From Branchiostoma floridae (lineage: Eukaryota; Chordata; Leptocardii; Amphioxiformes; Branchiostomatidae): a stretch of DNA of 64,000 nucleotides. The notes under the pieces are model-generated. The model was not told where the DNA came from. It saw nothing but the letters and a program-made list of their open reading frames with translations, and ran no database searches. Shown one piece after another: positions 59,201 through 64,000 of this stretch. Position numbers and translations under genes: made by a program. The stretch is taken from the NCBI RefSeq assembly GCF_000003815.2, contig NC_049992.1:16009052-16073051 (forward strand), read 5' to 3'. Numbering within the stretch: position 1 is the first letter of the stretch; each line of letters begins with the position of its first letter.

Positions 59201-60141
59201 TATATCAAGCCCTGCCTATACAAACATACGTGAGGTAGGATTTTGACCTTTTGTCGACCGAGGCCTATATTGATTTAGGTGTAAAAAGCAAAACACTATT
59301 GTGTTGATATGATGAGTCAAAAGACTGGCACAGGTAGACAAACAAAGGGGTATTGGCTTTGTGTGAGAAATATATTATATACATTGTGGAATACGACAAA
59401 GGGCATTCCGTATGGCCCAACCGCAGATAGGTTCGCCGAACGGTAGAAGGTTGAAGGTATATGTGGAGAAGGAGACCTCAAGCCAACCGTTCACACTTAA
59501 GCCACATCTTCAGAAAAGAAGCTGGAGCCGCATGTTCCCCGTTTAGGAACTTTATTCGAACCGACACACAACAATGTTTCGCCGTGTGGCTTCCTCAGTG
59601 TTATGGGCTCGAATGTAGAAGGGCTACCCAACACACGGGGGGGCTGGGACGGAGGGCAATACGGAATACCCCCTGTTGCATCTTATTTATAGCATGCCAA
59701 CCCTAGGAAACTCAAGATTATAAAAAAAAAAGAGCAAAAGACATGATGTCAATGCACATCACGTCAACAACTTTATTTCTTGATTCAAAAAAAGAACTGA
59801 TGCTGTGCCAGCTAGCTTCAGGGTTAAAAAACAGTTGTTTGGATTTTTGACAGCAGCACACACAATAATATTGAGGTTTTAAAAAAGTTGTTGGAATTGA
59901 ACTATATGGAACCCCAGGCCACTATAAAATACACATTTTTCAGGATAACAAATTCTGTTTTTCCTTACTGGTCACAGATGACCTTGATGTCCTTGTCCTT
60001 CATGCCTCGCATGGCTGCGTAGATCTCCAGGTGTTCGCGCAGCGTGACCAGCTCCCACAATGCATCTGTCTGCGGACAGTATCCCATGGCTTGGAAAGCC
60101 TCGGACAGACTGGACAAGATATCATGCCCCGCTACACACAC
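47077..60141 (-). CDS. ABCA5: ABCA5-like ABC transporter, last eight exons (C-terminal nucleotide-binding domain)
   Basis: This is the C-terminal ATPase half of an ABCA-subfamily lipid-type transporter, a membrane protein with two ATP-binding domains. Exons on the minus strand are 59969-60141, 58715-58790, 58240-58334, 51189-51308, 50430-50537, 48721-48860, 47467-47522 and 47077-47208. They sum to 900 nt, giving 299 residues plus a stop, and all seven junctions keep phase with GT-AG sites. In order the protein shows the Q-loop (GYCPQ), the ABC signature (LSGGTKRK), Walker B with D-loop ([11 protein letters not shown]), the H-loop ([10 protein letters not shown]) and the ABCA regulatory tail ([14 protein letters not shown]). 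From memory the tail and Q-loop region resemble vertebrate ABCA5 more than ABCA1/4/12; that ranking is recalled, not computed. The Walker A exon and all transmembrane exons lie upstream, beyond position 64000. I found no AATAAA within about 1 kb downstream of the stop. Confidence is very high for ABCA and good for the ABCA5 subgroup. Confidence 0.93.
47467..47522 (-). CDS. ABCA5: ABCA5-like exon: regulatory domain, short exon
   Basis: The exon is 56 nt. GA completes the Gly codon of the previous exon, followed by exactly 18 codons, [18 protein letters not shown], before the donor gtaaca. SFSQSTLEQ joins in frame to VF of the last exon to make the diagnostic TLEQVF motif. The acceptor is ttctacag. 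Confidence 0.95.
48164..48532. mobile_element. Palindromic MITE in ABCA5-like intron
   Basis: The ends are atgacccccagtgagggtct and, reversed, gtaacccccagcaggagtcc. The left half is rich in atcttgagat and the right half in atctcaagat, so the element folds on itself along most of its 369 bp. Confidence 0.7.
48721..48860 (-). CDS. ABCA5: ABCA5-like exon: regulatory domain, first part
   Basis: The exon is 140 nt, from the acceptor atttgcag to the donor gtaggt. Its first C completes AG|C (Ser) and it ends with a single G. It encodes [20 protein letters not shown], then [20 protein letters not shown] and EEG. The [14 protein letters not shown] pattern is the C-terminal regulatory fold seen after NBD2 in ABCA proteins. 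Confidence 0.95.
49165..49381. mobile_element. MITE family B, copy 1
   Basis: The terminal repeats are about 48 bp: aacgctggtttgcctttatc plus cgagggtaacctatattcgt on the left; reversed on the right, aacgctagttcacctttatc plus cgtggggtgacctttattcg. It sits in the intron between the exons at 50430 and 48860. Confidence 0.82.
49540..49645 (+). mobile_element. Possible LINE 3' end
   Basis: gtacaattgtcgtacaataa followed by agttctatctctatcct looks like a retroposon 3' terminus with a poly(A) signal and a short tail. No coding part precedes it. Confidence 0.35.
50430..50537 (-). CDS. ABCA5: ABCA5-like exon: end of NBD2
   Basis: The exon is 108 nt, from the acceptor ttctttcag to the donor gtgggt. 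The first G completes a Lys codon. It encodes [20 protein letters not shown] then a charged [15 protein letters not shown] segment. [14 protein letters not shown] is the standard ABCA segment that closes the nucleotide-binding domain. Confidence 0.95.
51189..51308 (-). CDS. ABCA5: ABCA5-like exon: H-loop
   Basis: The exon is 120 nt. Its first G completes TG|G (Trp) from the previous exon across a 6.9-kb intron, and it ends AA before gtaggt. It encodes [20 protein letters not shown] then [19 protein letters not shown]. The histidine of [10 protein letters not shown] is the H-loop switch residue. A competing minus-strand frame with no family motifs also runs through here and is a shadow. Confidence 0.95.
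52285..52425 (-). mobile_element. Possible LINE 3' end
   Basis: On the minus strand it ends gtacaattgttgtgcaataa. The block recurs inside the MITE at 18399-18435. I read it as the 3' terminus of an old non-LTR element. Confidence 0.35.
53022..53599 (-). mobile_element. Mariner-like element with internal deletion
   Basis: The element is 578 bp between TA dinucleotides (53020-53021 and 53600-53601). Its terminal inverted repeats are about 34 bp (CGAGGGGCGTGCAAT...) with a single mismatch between the ends. TA duplication and repeat length fit the Tc1/mariner superfamily. The interior keeps only the start and the very end of a mariner transposase gene. It lies 0.4 kb from the LINE 3' end, in the same ABCA5-like intron. 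Confidence 0.9.
53090..53416 (-). pseudogene. Mariner transposase remnant (N-terminal HTH joined to C-terminal tip)
   Basis: It starts [20 protein letters not shown] and continues through [16 protein letters not shown] and APRPGRPS. This is the paired helix-turn-helix N-terminus of mariner transposases, about 70 residues. Then the sequence jumps: in another frame it reads [20 protein letters not shown] and stops, which matches the extreme C-terminus of the family. The whole catalytic DD(D/E) core is missing and the junction is out of frame, so no active enzyme is made. Confidence 0.88.
54092..54634 (-). pseudogene. LINE ORF2 C-terminal part, displaced by frameshift
   Basis: The open frame has 180 codons and continues the RT thumb and C-terminal domain: [34 protein letters not shown] and ASEMFVCNH. 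It follows directly on the main ORF2 frame at about 54640, where a one- or two-base indel has shifted the frame. The methionine at 54634 is internal and not a real start. It ends with a stop at 54092, just before the 3' UTR. Confidence 0.85.
54615..56915 (-). CDS. LINE ORF2: AP endonuclease and reverse transcriptase (main frame)
   Basis: The frame has 766 codons from [16 protein letters not shown]. Residues 1-240 form the APE-type endonuclease that nicks target DNA: SYNCRS, the LQEHW glutamate, ILGDFNASP, and the SDHFPL histidine near the end. Residues about 480-750 form the reverse transcriptase: [22 protein letters not shown] (first catalytic Asp), [15 protein letters not shown], and the YADD box near residues 721-724. 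The frame runs off into a few foreign residues (TLLHVLPER) at a frameshift near 54640. The rest of the protein continues in the frame of 54092-54634. All visible catalytic motifs are intact. Confidence 0.93.
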   Translation of the reverse strand: MDLKQKLRIASYNCRSVKNSVGTIKSLCESNDIIMLQEHWLLPDDIPFLSSISPEFMASGKSPVNLEAGVLQGRPYGGVGIMWRKTLSSVISPVDIDDDSLIAVRIDLNGCQLLCVCVYMPCDMPANTDSFLEKLGKLEALLEDYNSYATVILGDFNASPTSRFGVLLQTFCEETGLHCSDRELLPADSYTYLSDVHASTSWIDHCLASDTAHQNINNIQVLHDYVSSDHFPLCISLDANFPAIAKAAYSEIPRKITDWARAMPGQVDMYRLSVDSFLSNVEIPLDAMICKDPNCQDQAHTNALNLFTCQLIAILKDSANSTITQRTCCNSFTPVPGWNEVVKDLHTAAREAYILWRESGRPRSGPIFSLMNQARAKFKYALRQCRQEENRARADSTARSFNAGHTREFWTKVRSTKSSHSVIPNTIDGCSGTEQIADMWRSHFEKLLNSVNSEVHRPAVMSDLSTGCPFEFDSGMQISPVEVYDIIRNLPNGKAVGSDGISNEHLKYAGPKLSICISLLFSAGLVHNFIPKSMLDTTIIPVVKNKTGNISDSDNYRPIAIASALSKVLEAVLLNRLEPYLQTTAHQFGFKRGHGLDMCVFTLKQTIEYYRGLGSPVFACFLDASKAFDRVNHWTLFKKLLDRKVPVYLVRFLVYWYQNQTMCIRWNNVLSPCFYVSNGVRQGSLLSPLLFNAYIDDLSSRLSSTKVGCYIGGFLVNHLFYADDMCLLCPSLKSLQKLVSTCEDFGLENDLLFNVNKTLLHVLPER
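56918..57979 (-). CDS. LINE ORF1 (gag-like, nucleic-acid binding)
   Basis: The product is 353 residues, starting at [12 protein letters not shown]. Residues 1-80 resemble the N-terminal domain common to ORF1 proteins of aquatic-animal CR1/L2 elements ([12 protein letters not shown], a basic KRKGADK stretch, [10 protein letters not shown]). Residues about 85-135 look like a coiled coil suited to trimer or multimer formation. About 136-170 is an alanine/proline/serine run made by a 24-bp minisatellite (AAPPAASCS-type units, about four copies). The C-terminal 90 residues ([19 protein letters not shown], then YSSFRVSV and [10 protein letters not shown]) form the RRM-like or gag-like domain that binds RNA in related elements. 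Its stop lies 2 nt before the ORF2 start, which suggests coupled termination and reinitiation. Confidence 0.85.
   Translation of the reverse strand: MDTLPFDIITKLCTETYMEEEIETAKRLVFDTCKPDERYIKRKGADKSTANMEDIQRVLHSTAPPSLPTFVSATLHLPAVNLEHVDISVCMQELQIVRQEMKLIRDCSIDSVRVQTELVALRKEIWELKNRLSCAPPAASCSAPPAASCSAPPAASSSAPPATSTLARPKESYANAVSDTCPSETIPKSLHAGDPGRQVERALATKSSQASRRRGYSSGSRAVPRPQSTSAGGHSDLDSEGFRLVQRKKQRSRAVVGTAVSSSLSAVKSRPAEIFVTRLEPDTLTQDVERYLTDNLSQKFTVSCSKLTTKYDGYSSFRVSVDCNAVSEVLSPSFWPCGILVRRFHSRRRSSTS
57483..57585 (-). repeat. 24-bp coding minisatellite inside LINE ORF1
   Basis: About four tandem 24-bp units (gctgccggcggagcagaaca and near variants on the plus strand) encode an eight-residue alanine/proline/serine unit in frame. 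The period is a multiple of three, so copy changes keep ORF1 open. Confidence 0.9.
58240..58334 (-). CDS. ABCA5: ABCA5-like exon: Walker B and D-loop
   Basis: The exon is 95 nt, phase 0 in and phase 2 out, between the acceptor ttcttctag and the donor gtgagg. It encodes [20 protein letters not shown] then [16 protein letters not shown] is Walker B with the catalytic glutamate, and STGMDP is the D-loop. The 6.9-kb intron that follows carries the LINE and the mariner remnant. Confidence 0.96.
58715..58790 (-). CDS. ABCA5: ABCA5-like exon: ABC signature motif
   Basis: The exon is 76 nt. Its first base completes the split codon CA|C (His) and it ends in phase 0 before gtaggc. It encodes [20 protein letters not shown] followed by [13 protein letters not shown] is the ABC signature, with the basic run after it that is usual in ABCA proteins. 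The acceptor is ccaaaacag. Confidence 0.95.
59401..59671. mobile_element. MITE with GGGTATTCCGTATTGCCC ends
   Basis: The left end is gggcattccgtatggccc. The right end, reversed, is ggggtattccgtattgccct. It is about 270 bp between the first two ABCA5-like exons in view. No clear target duplication. Confidence 0.65.
59969..60141 (-). CDS. ABCA5: ABCA5-like exon: Q-loop region of NBD2
   Basis: The exon is 173 nt, starts in phase 0 after the acceptor gtgcag and ends CA before the donor gtaagg (phase 2). It encodes the segment between Walker A and the signature: VAGHDI, then [20 protein letters not shown] and an EIYAAMRGM helix. The glutamine of GYCPQ is the Q-loop residue that contacts the transmembrane part. 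No Walker A coding sequence is visible on the minus strand between here and 64000, so the upstream intron exceeds 3.8 kb. Confidence 0.95.
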
Positions 60142-60310
60142 CTGCACGGGTGATTGAGGGATAAATGGATTAGAACTGAAAGGTCAACTAACTTCTACAT
60201 GAAAACGTAACCTTTTCCTACTCTTATGTCTAGACATCACGGCTGGCAGGATGTCACGGGTGACAAGTCCGTAACTCTTGAAGGTCTGGAAAGGGGGGGT
60301 TGGGACATAT

Positions 60311-60536
60311 AACGTTAGTTCACCTTTATTTGCAGGGTAACCTTTATTCGTTGTAACCTTTATTCGTTCAGGGTAGATCGGGATATCAAGTTGACGGAGG
60401 AGGTCTCAAACTGCATTATAATGAAGAAAAAAATGCAATTTGAAATCACTCAGTCCATCGACGTGGTACCCCTAAATATCCTATTTTTAGGTACAACGGA
60501 TATAGGCTACCCCGCGAATAAAGGTGAACGATCGTT
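60311..60536. mobile_element. MITE family B, copy 2
   Basis: The ends are aacgttagttcacctttatt and, reversed, aacgatcgttcacctttatt. Both continue into a g-rich break and tattcgttgta-type sequence. It is the same family as 49165-49381, 170 bp upstream of the first ABCA5-like exon in view. Confidence 0.85.
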
Positions 60537-60539
60537 ACA

Positions 60540-61900
60540 GATTACTGGTTTTATCATGTGAGATTTTGTTGATAATAAATACCTGCATGCTATGAATAGT
60601 TTTATCTGGTTGGTGAATCGCTGGTAAATATATCTAACATATTGGTTGTTTACAAAGAACTTTGATTTCAAATTCTTTGTGAACAACCAGACTACATAAT
60701 CATCTATAATATTCATCAGGGCAATACTGACTGAATGTCAGCAGGTGATTATATAACATGCACTGGCATAATACTGGCCGTAAGACTTATACCGGCCGAT
60801 CAAAAATAATGGAATTGAAAGAGATCTAAACATGCAACAATAGTTATTTCTGAGGTGTGCACACTTCAGACATCTAGGTGTCCAATACATCATTTACAAA
60901 GCATCGATAACAATGCATTCGAAGACAACAAGGCCAAAAGTTTTCAGTATCTTTTTCGGGGTAGGCAGCTCGTCGTGGGACGAACACACTGTCACATTCA
61001 TTGCCATATTTGTACATTGTAGATCATAATTACACATGCTCACAGCACAAGACGAACATGATTCAACAACAATCTTGAATTTCTGTTGGTGACCTACAAC
61101 TCATGTAAAAGTGTGAAGAACCGTTGCATAATAGCCCGGATCTACGACTGAATGTGCAAAATTGAACGTACGCAGCCATTTTCCCGCCATTTTTATATCT
61201 ACGCTAGCAGTGAAGTGTTACGTCATAGCGGTTGTGATGGAGAAGTTAAATGAAAATTCTTGACAGTATATGTCCGTTTTCTCATGACATTTTGTGTATG
61301 CTCATGCAGGTTTATGTTTTATGCATTTACTAACAGAAAAGGAAGGAACATCAGAGGATGTATAAAGGTACATAGCGACAGTTAATTGTGCCGTGTTTCT
61401 TCCGGCCGGTATTTTTACCCCCTCCAGCCACGCGCCCGTTCGCCATGTAATTCCGCGGCGTCTTACAATTACAATATTGTGCTTTTAGCGGGACAGGAGT
61501 GGCAGAAAAGTTACACAGAAGAAGTGGCATGGGTAACCTATAACAGCAACATGTAACTGGAGAAAATGATGCGTTGACAATTTGTCAAATCAGTATGGCT
61601 AGAGAAATCGTCGTAAACGTACCGGTATTATGATAATAGATGTTACTGCTTGTGTGCAAATAAATGTAAGTCAAAGTTCTCTGTAAACAACCAATATATC
61701 AAATATATCTACTAGTGATTCACCAACTATTCAAGGCTTGCGGGCAACAACATCTCACATGTACATGTATTATTGTTGCTGGATGTCCATCGCACTGCGA
61801 TGATGACGTCAATGGCACACCTGCTCGTATGTATTATCAACAACATCTTAACAACAAGAAGGAAACAGTAACATGTATATGTTGACCAGTAATGCCTGGC
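60540..61900. mobile_element. 1.4-kb inverted-repeat element in ABCA5-like intron
   Basis: The left arm (about 60540-60800) carries attactggttttatcatgtg, gttggtgaatcgctgg, aacatattggttgtttacaa and gcataatactggccg. The same blocks occur reverse-complemented in the right arm (about 61610-61900). The 0.8-kb centre is GC-richer and contains promoter-type motifs. No open frame of note. Confidence 0.65.
61160..61460 (+). promoter_or_regulatory. Cluster of promoter-like motifs
   Basis: Within 300 bp I see gccattttcccgccat (YY1-like plus E2F-like), gttacgtcatagc (CRE-like), tcttccggccgg (ETS-like) and CpG-rich cacgcgcccgttcgccatg. Each match is short and could be chance; the clustering is the only evidence. 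Confidence 0.25.
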
Positions 61901-62350
61901 AGTGAACAGGATGTTATGGCTGACAAAATGTTCATGATTGTATAACAGTCTGAAAAATGTTTTAAAGCATTTATCATAGTTTAGTGTAGTTTTGTTTGAT
62001 TAATCTATTGATGATGCACAGAGAAAAGAGGGATCTCCTAACAAGAATTGCTTTTAGCTTTTAGATGATTAATGAAAACAGGAGAATCTGTGCCTCACAA
62101 AATGGATGGTTTGGACAACATAACAAACTTTCAGCAGCTTCAAGAAGCCCCATCAACCAGCAACTACCTCTGATCCAATTAGAAATTAGATCTAATTCAT
62201 GTACCACTTTGTTGCACTTTGCTTTATCTAATTTGAGCACTGGCATCTTGGGAGTTGCTTGAGTTAATGTTCACATTCCTCAATAGCTGTAGTCATTCTT
62301 TAAAATATCATGTTACTGTATAATGCTGTGACACACTGTTAGATACGGAA

Positions 62351-62680
62351 CCATTGCCAGTGTTCTAGCCAGCCTGATTTTTTTTCCGTCCCCTGGGTTT
62401 AACTTTTGAATGGAGAATCCTGTCGAAGGCGCAAAGATCCTTGGGGGGGTTTGACGTCATGCTCCCCCCAGAAAATTGTGAAATATAGACCCTCTGAAAC
62501 GCTTTCCTTTATTTTGAGGGGCACATTTTGCTGGCAAACTCAACTTGGTTCAAGGTTCAGTTAATATCTTTATATGCTGATTTTTGTCCATCACAGGCAG
62601 AATGGGCAAAATTTTTGTCCATCCCCGCAGCAGCAAGAATCCGTCAAAAACGGAAGGATGAACCCTGGTTAGAAACCTGA
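62351..62680. mobile_element. hAT-like MITE
   Basis: The left end is cagtgttctagccagcctga. The right end, reversed, is caggtttctaaccagggttc. Inside are gacgtcatgctcccccc and gtcaaaaacggaagg. The CAG start and imperfect repeat fit hAT-derived elements, but no duplication is clear. Confidence 0.5.
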
Positions 62681-63139
62681 ACCAACCTTAAAGAAAATGT
62701 ATAGCCTCTTATTTACAAAATTGCAGGAACTTGAACCCACAGGCAACTAACCAGAGAGTTCATAAAACATAGAGAGGCAAGTGATCCATAAAATGGGCAA
62801 AGGCTTTCCTGAGGAAATAACAGGATACAAGATTATACTGTTTAAAGGCCATGGCTGAATATCATGCTGATCCCTAGGATTAAATACATTTTGAAAAGGG
62901 CAGAACGGATTTTACAGATATGGATGTCCTACTGCAGAGCTTAAGTCATCATGTGAAAATGCTGCTTTGGAAGCCTTTATCAGATTAATACTTTTTCATC
63001 ATAACTGTGTGCTTAATCTAATTGTTATGTATCATATTTTGTGAAATGTTTTCCATTCCCAACTTTTTCCATAGAATGGCTCTTCATTTATAATTATAGA
63101 AGGTCAAGGGTAAGAAATATAATAAAGGTAGTTCCATAG

Positions 63140-63385
63140 GCCTTTTGAGGCTGTAGGGGCAGTGGGTTGTTATCCAATGTGTCTGAGGGCACAATATTGG
63201 AAGGTTGAGCCCATCCATCTCTCTTGACTGCCTCTTAACTCCCCAGGTGAAGCTAAGTGCTCATTTTTACATCTGAGTGAAGATCCAGAGGTTTTCCCAA
63301 GGACACAATGTCTAGCCAGAAGGCAAACCCATGACCTTGATTTCCTGTCTACTAGCCTACCCACTCAGCCATTTCACCAACCTGG
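63140..63385 (-). mobile_element. tRNA-derived SINE, family 2, copy 2
   Basis: On the minus strand: tggtgaaatggctgagtggg head, a degenerate B-box (gtcatgggtttgcc), then tagacattgtgtccttggga, aaaacctctggatc, aaaaatgagcacttagctt and cacctgggg. It lies in the large intron upstream of the first ABCA5-like exon in view. Confidence 0.8.
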
Positions 63386-63907
63386 CAAAAATCACTTTCA
63401 ATGTTGGCGGTTGAATGACTAAGAAAGAGAATGCTCTCCACAGCAATTATTTCGACCTAGTTTTTAAGCCATCTATCAAATTTGATTTAATGGCGGAGGG
63501 TTGCTTTTCATTCTTGCCCTTTTCAATCTTCCCCTGGTAGTTTTCTAATCTGTAAATCCTACAACACCTGCGCAGCCTGTAAAACAATGGCCTTACTTAT
63601 AGAGCCCTGACACTCCCATTTATCAAACATTGTTCAAGCCTGACATGATGCTGGTATTAATCAATATCTGTCTACTTTACTGACTAACTGACTGCTCCAC
63701 TTATTCATGTCTACCTCTGGTGGAATTTCTCTGCTTTCTGATGAGGCCTTGTCTGTACGTTACTTTGAAGAACATCACACACATTGAATATGATCGGTCT
63801 CTTTTTTTACCATCCTTGTTGTCTTTGTTCAAAGTAACTATTACATTCTTTCTTGCCTTATCCAAGAAGAGAAAGATTCATCTTCAGCATTCATTTTTGT
63901 TCTCCTT

Positions 63908-63993
63908 TTGTTGTCCACTCACTCACTCACTCTCACTCACTGATCAATCACTCACTCACTCACTCACTCACTTACTCACTCATGCACTCCTTG
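63908..63993 (+). repeat. (CACT)n microsatellite
   Basis: Tetranucleotide cact repeats with interruptions (tgatcaat) run almost to the window edge. Confidence 0.95.
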
Positions 63994-64000
63994 ATTCATT

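Noticed and set aside
60200-60300. Minus-strand segment TFKSYGLVTRDILPAVMSR after a cag acceptor, as a possible upstream ABCA5-like exon
   Set aside because: It has no Walker A or other family motif, and no phase-consistent donor could be paired with the exon at 60141.

Overview
The window reads as a eukaryotic, AT-leaning, repeat-dense stretch of animal genome. I infer a marine invertebrate deuterostome, most likely amphioxus (Branchiostoma). The reasons are short phase-matched exons with GT-AG introns, a very high density of MITEs and tRNA-derived SINEs, and a CR1/L2-like LINE. This assignment rests on recalled repeat styles, not on a search.

Region 1 (1-21.6 kb): I see no convincing protein gene. 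It holds scattered small repeats: a hAT-like MITE in two copies, a tRNA-like sequence, a dispersed repeat pair at 7.1 and 9.7 kb, SINEs at 13.5 and 14.7 kb, a Harbinger-like MITE with TTA duplications, and members of two further MITE families.

Region 2 (21.65-30.31 kb): this is the main discovery. One 8,663-bp foldback-type mobile element is bounded by a perfect 8-bp target duplication (GAACATAT). Its two arms are inverted copies of each other. Each arm is a nest of tandem repeats: an outer array of 110-bp units (4 on the left, 5 on the right) and an inner array of about 158-bp units (about 14 and 19). A 2.7-kb spacer separates the arms. I can read no transposase in it, so it looks like a recently moved non-autonomous foldback element.

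Region 3 (30.7-47 kb): a duplicated hairpin cluster, a SINE, more MITEs (one with a triplicated end), and a modest candidate gene on the minus strand (37.45-38.12 kb). The candidate has two exons and would encode a 138-residue secreted protein with a signal peptide, matched splice phase and a poly(A) signal.

Region 4 (47-64 kb): the 3' end of an ABCA5-like ABC transporter gene on the minus strand. Eight exons total exactly 900 coding nt, every splice phase agrees, and they cover the second ATPase domain from the Q-loop to the stop codon. The Walker A exon must lie beyond the right edge. The introns hold a nearly intact CR1/L2-like LINE (two ORFs, one frameshift), a mariner element with an internal deletion, two copies of a MITE family, a palindromic MITE, a 1.4-kb inverted-repeat element with promoter-like motifs, and a SINE.

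The transporter is the only gene I am sure of. Nearly everything else with structure is mobile DNA.
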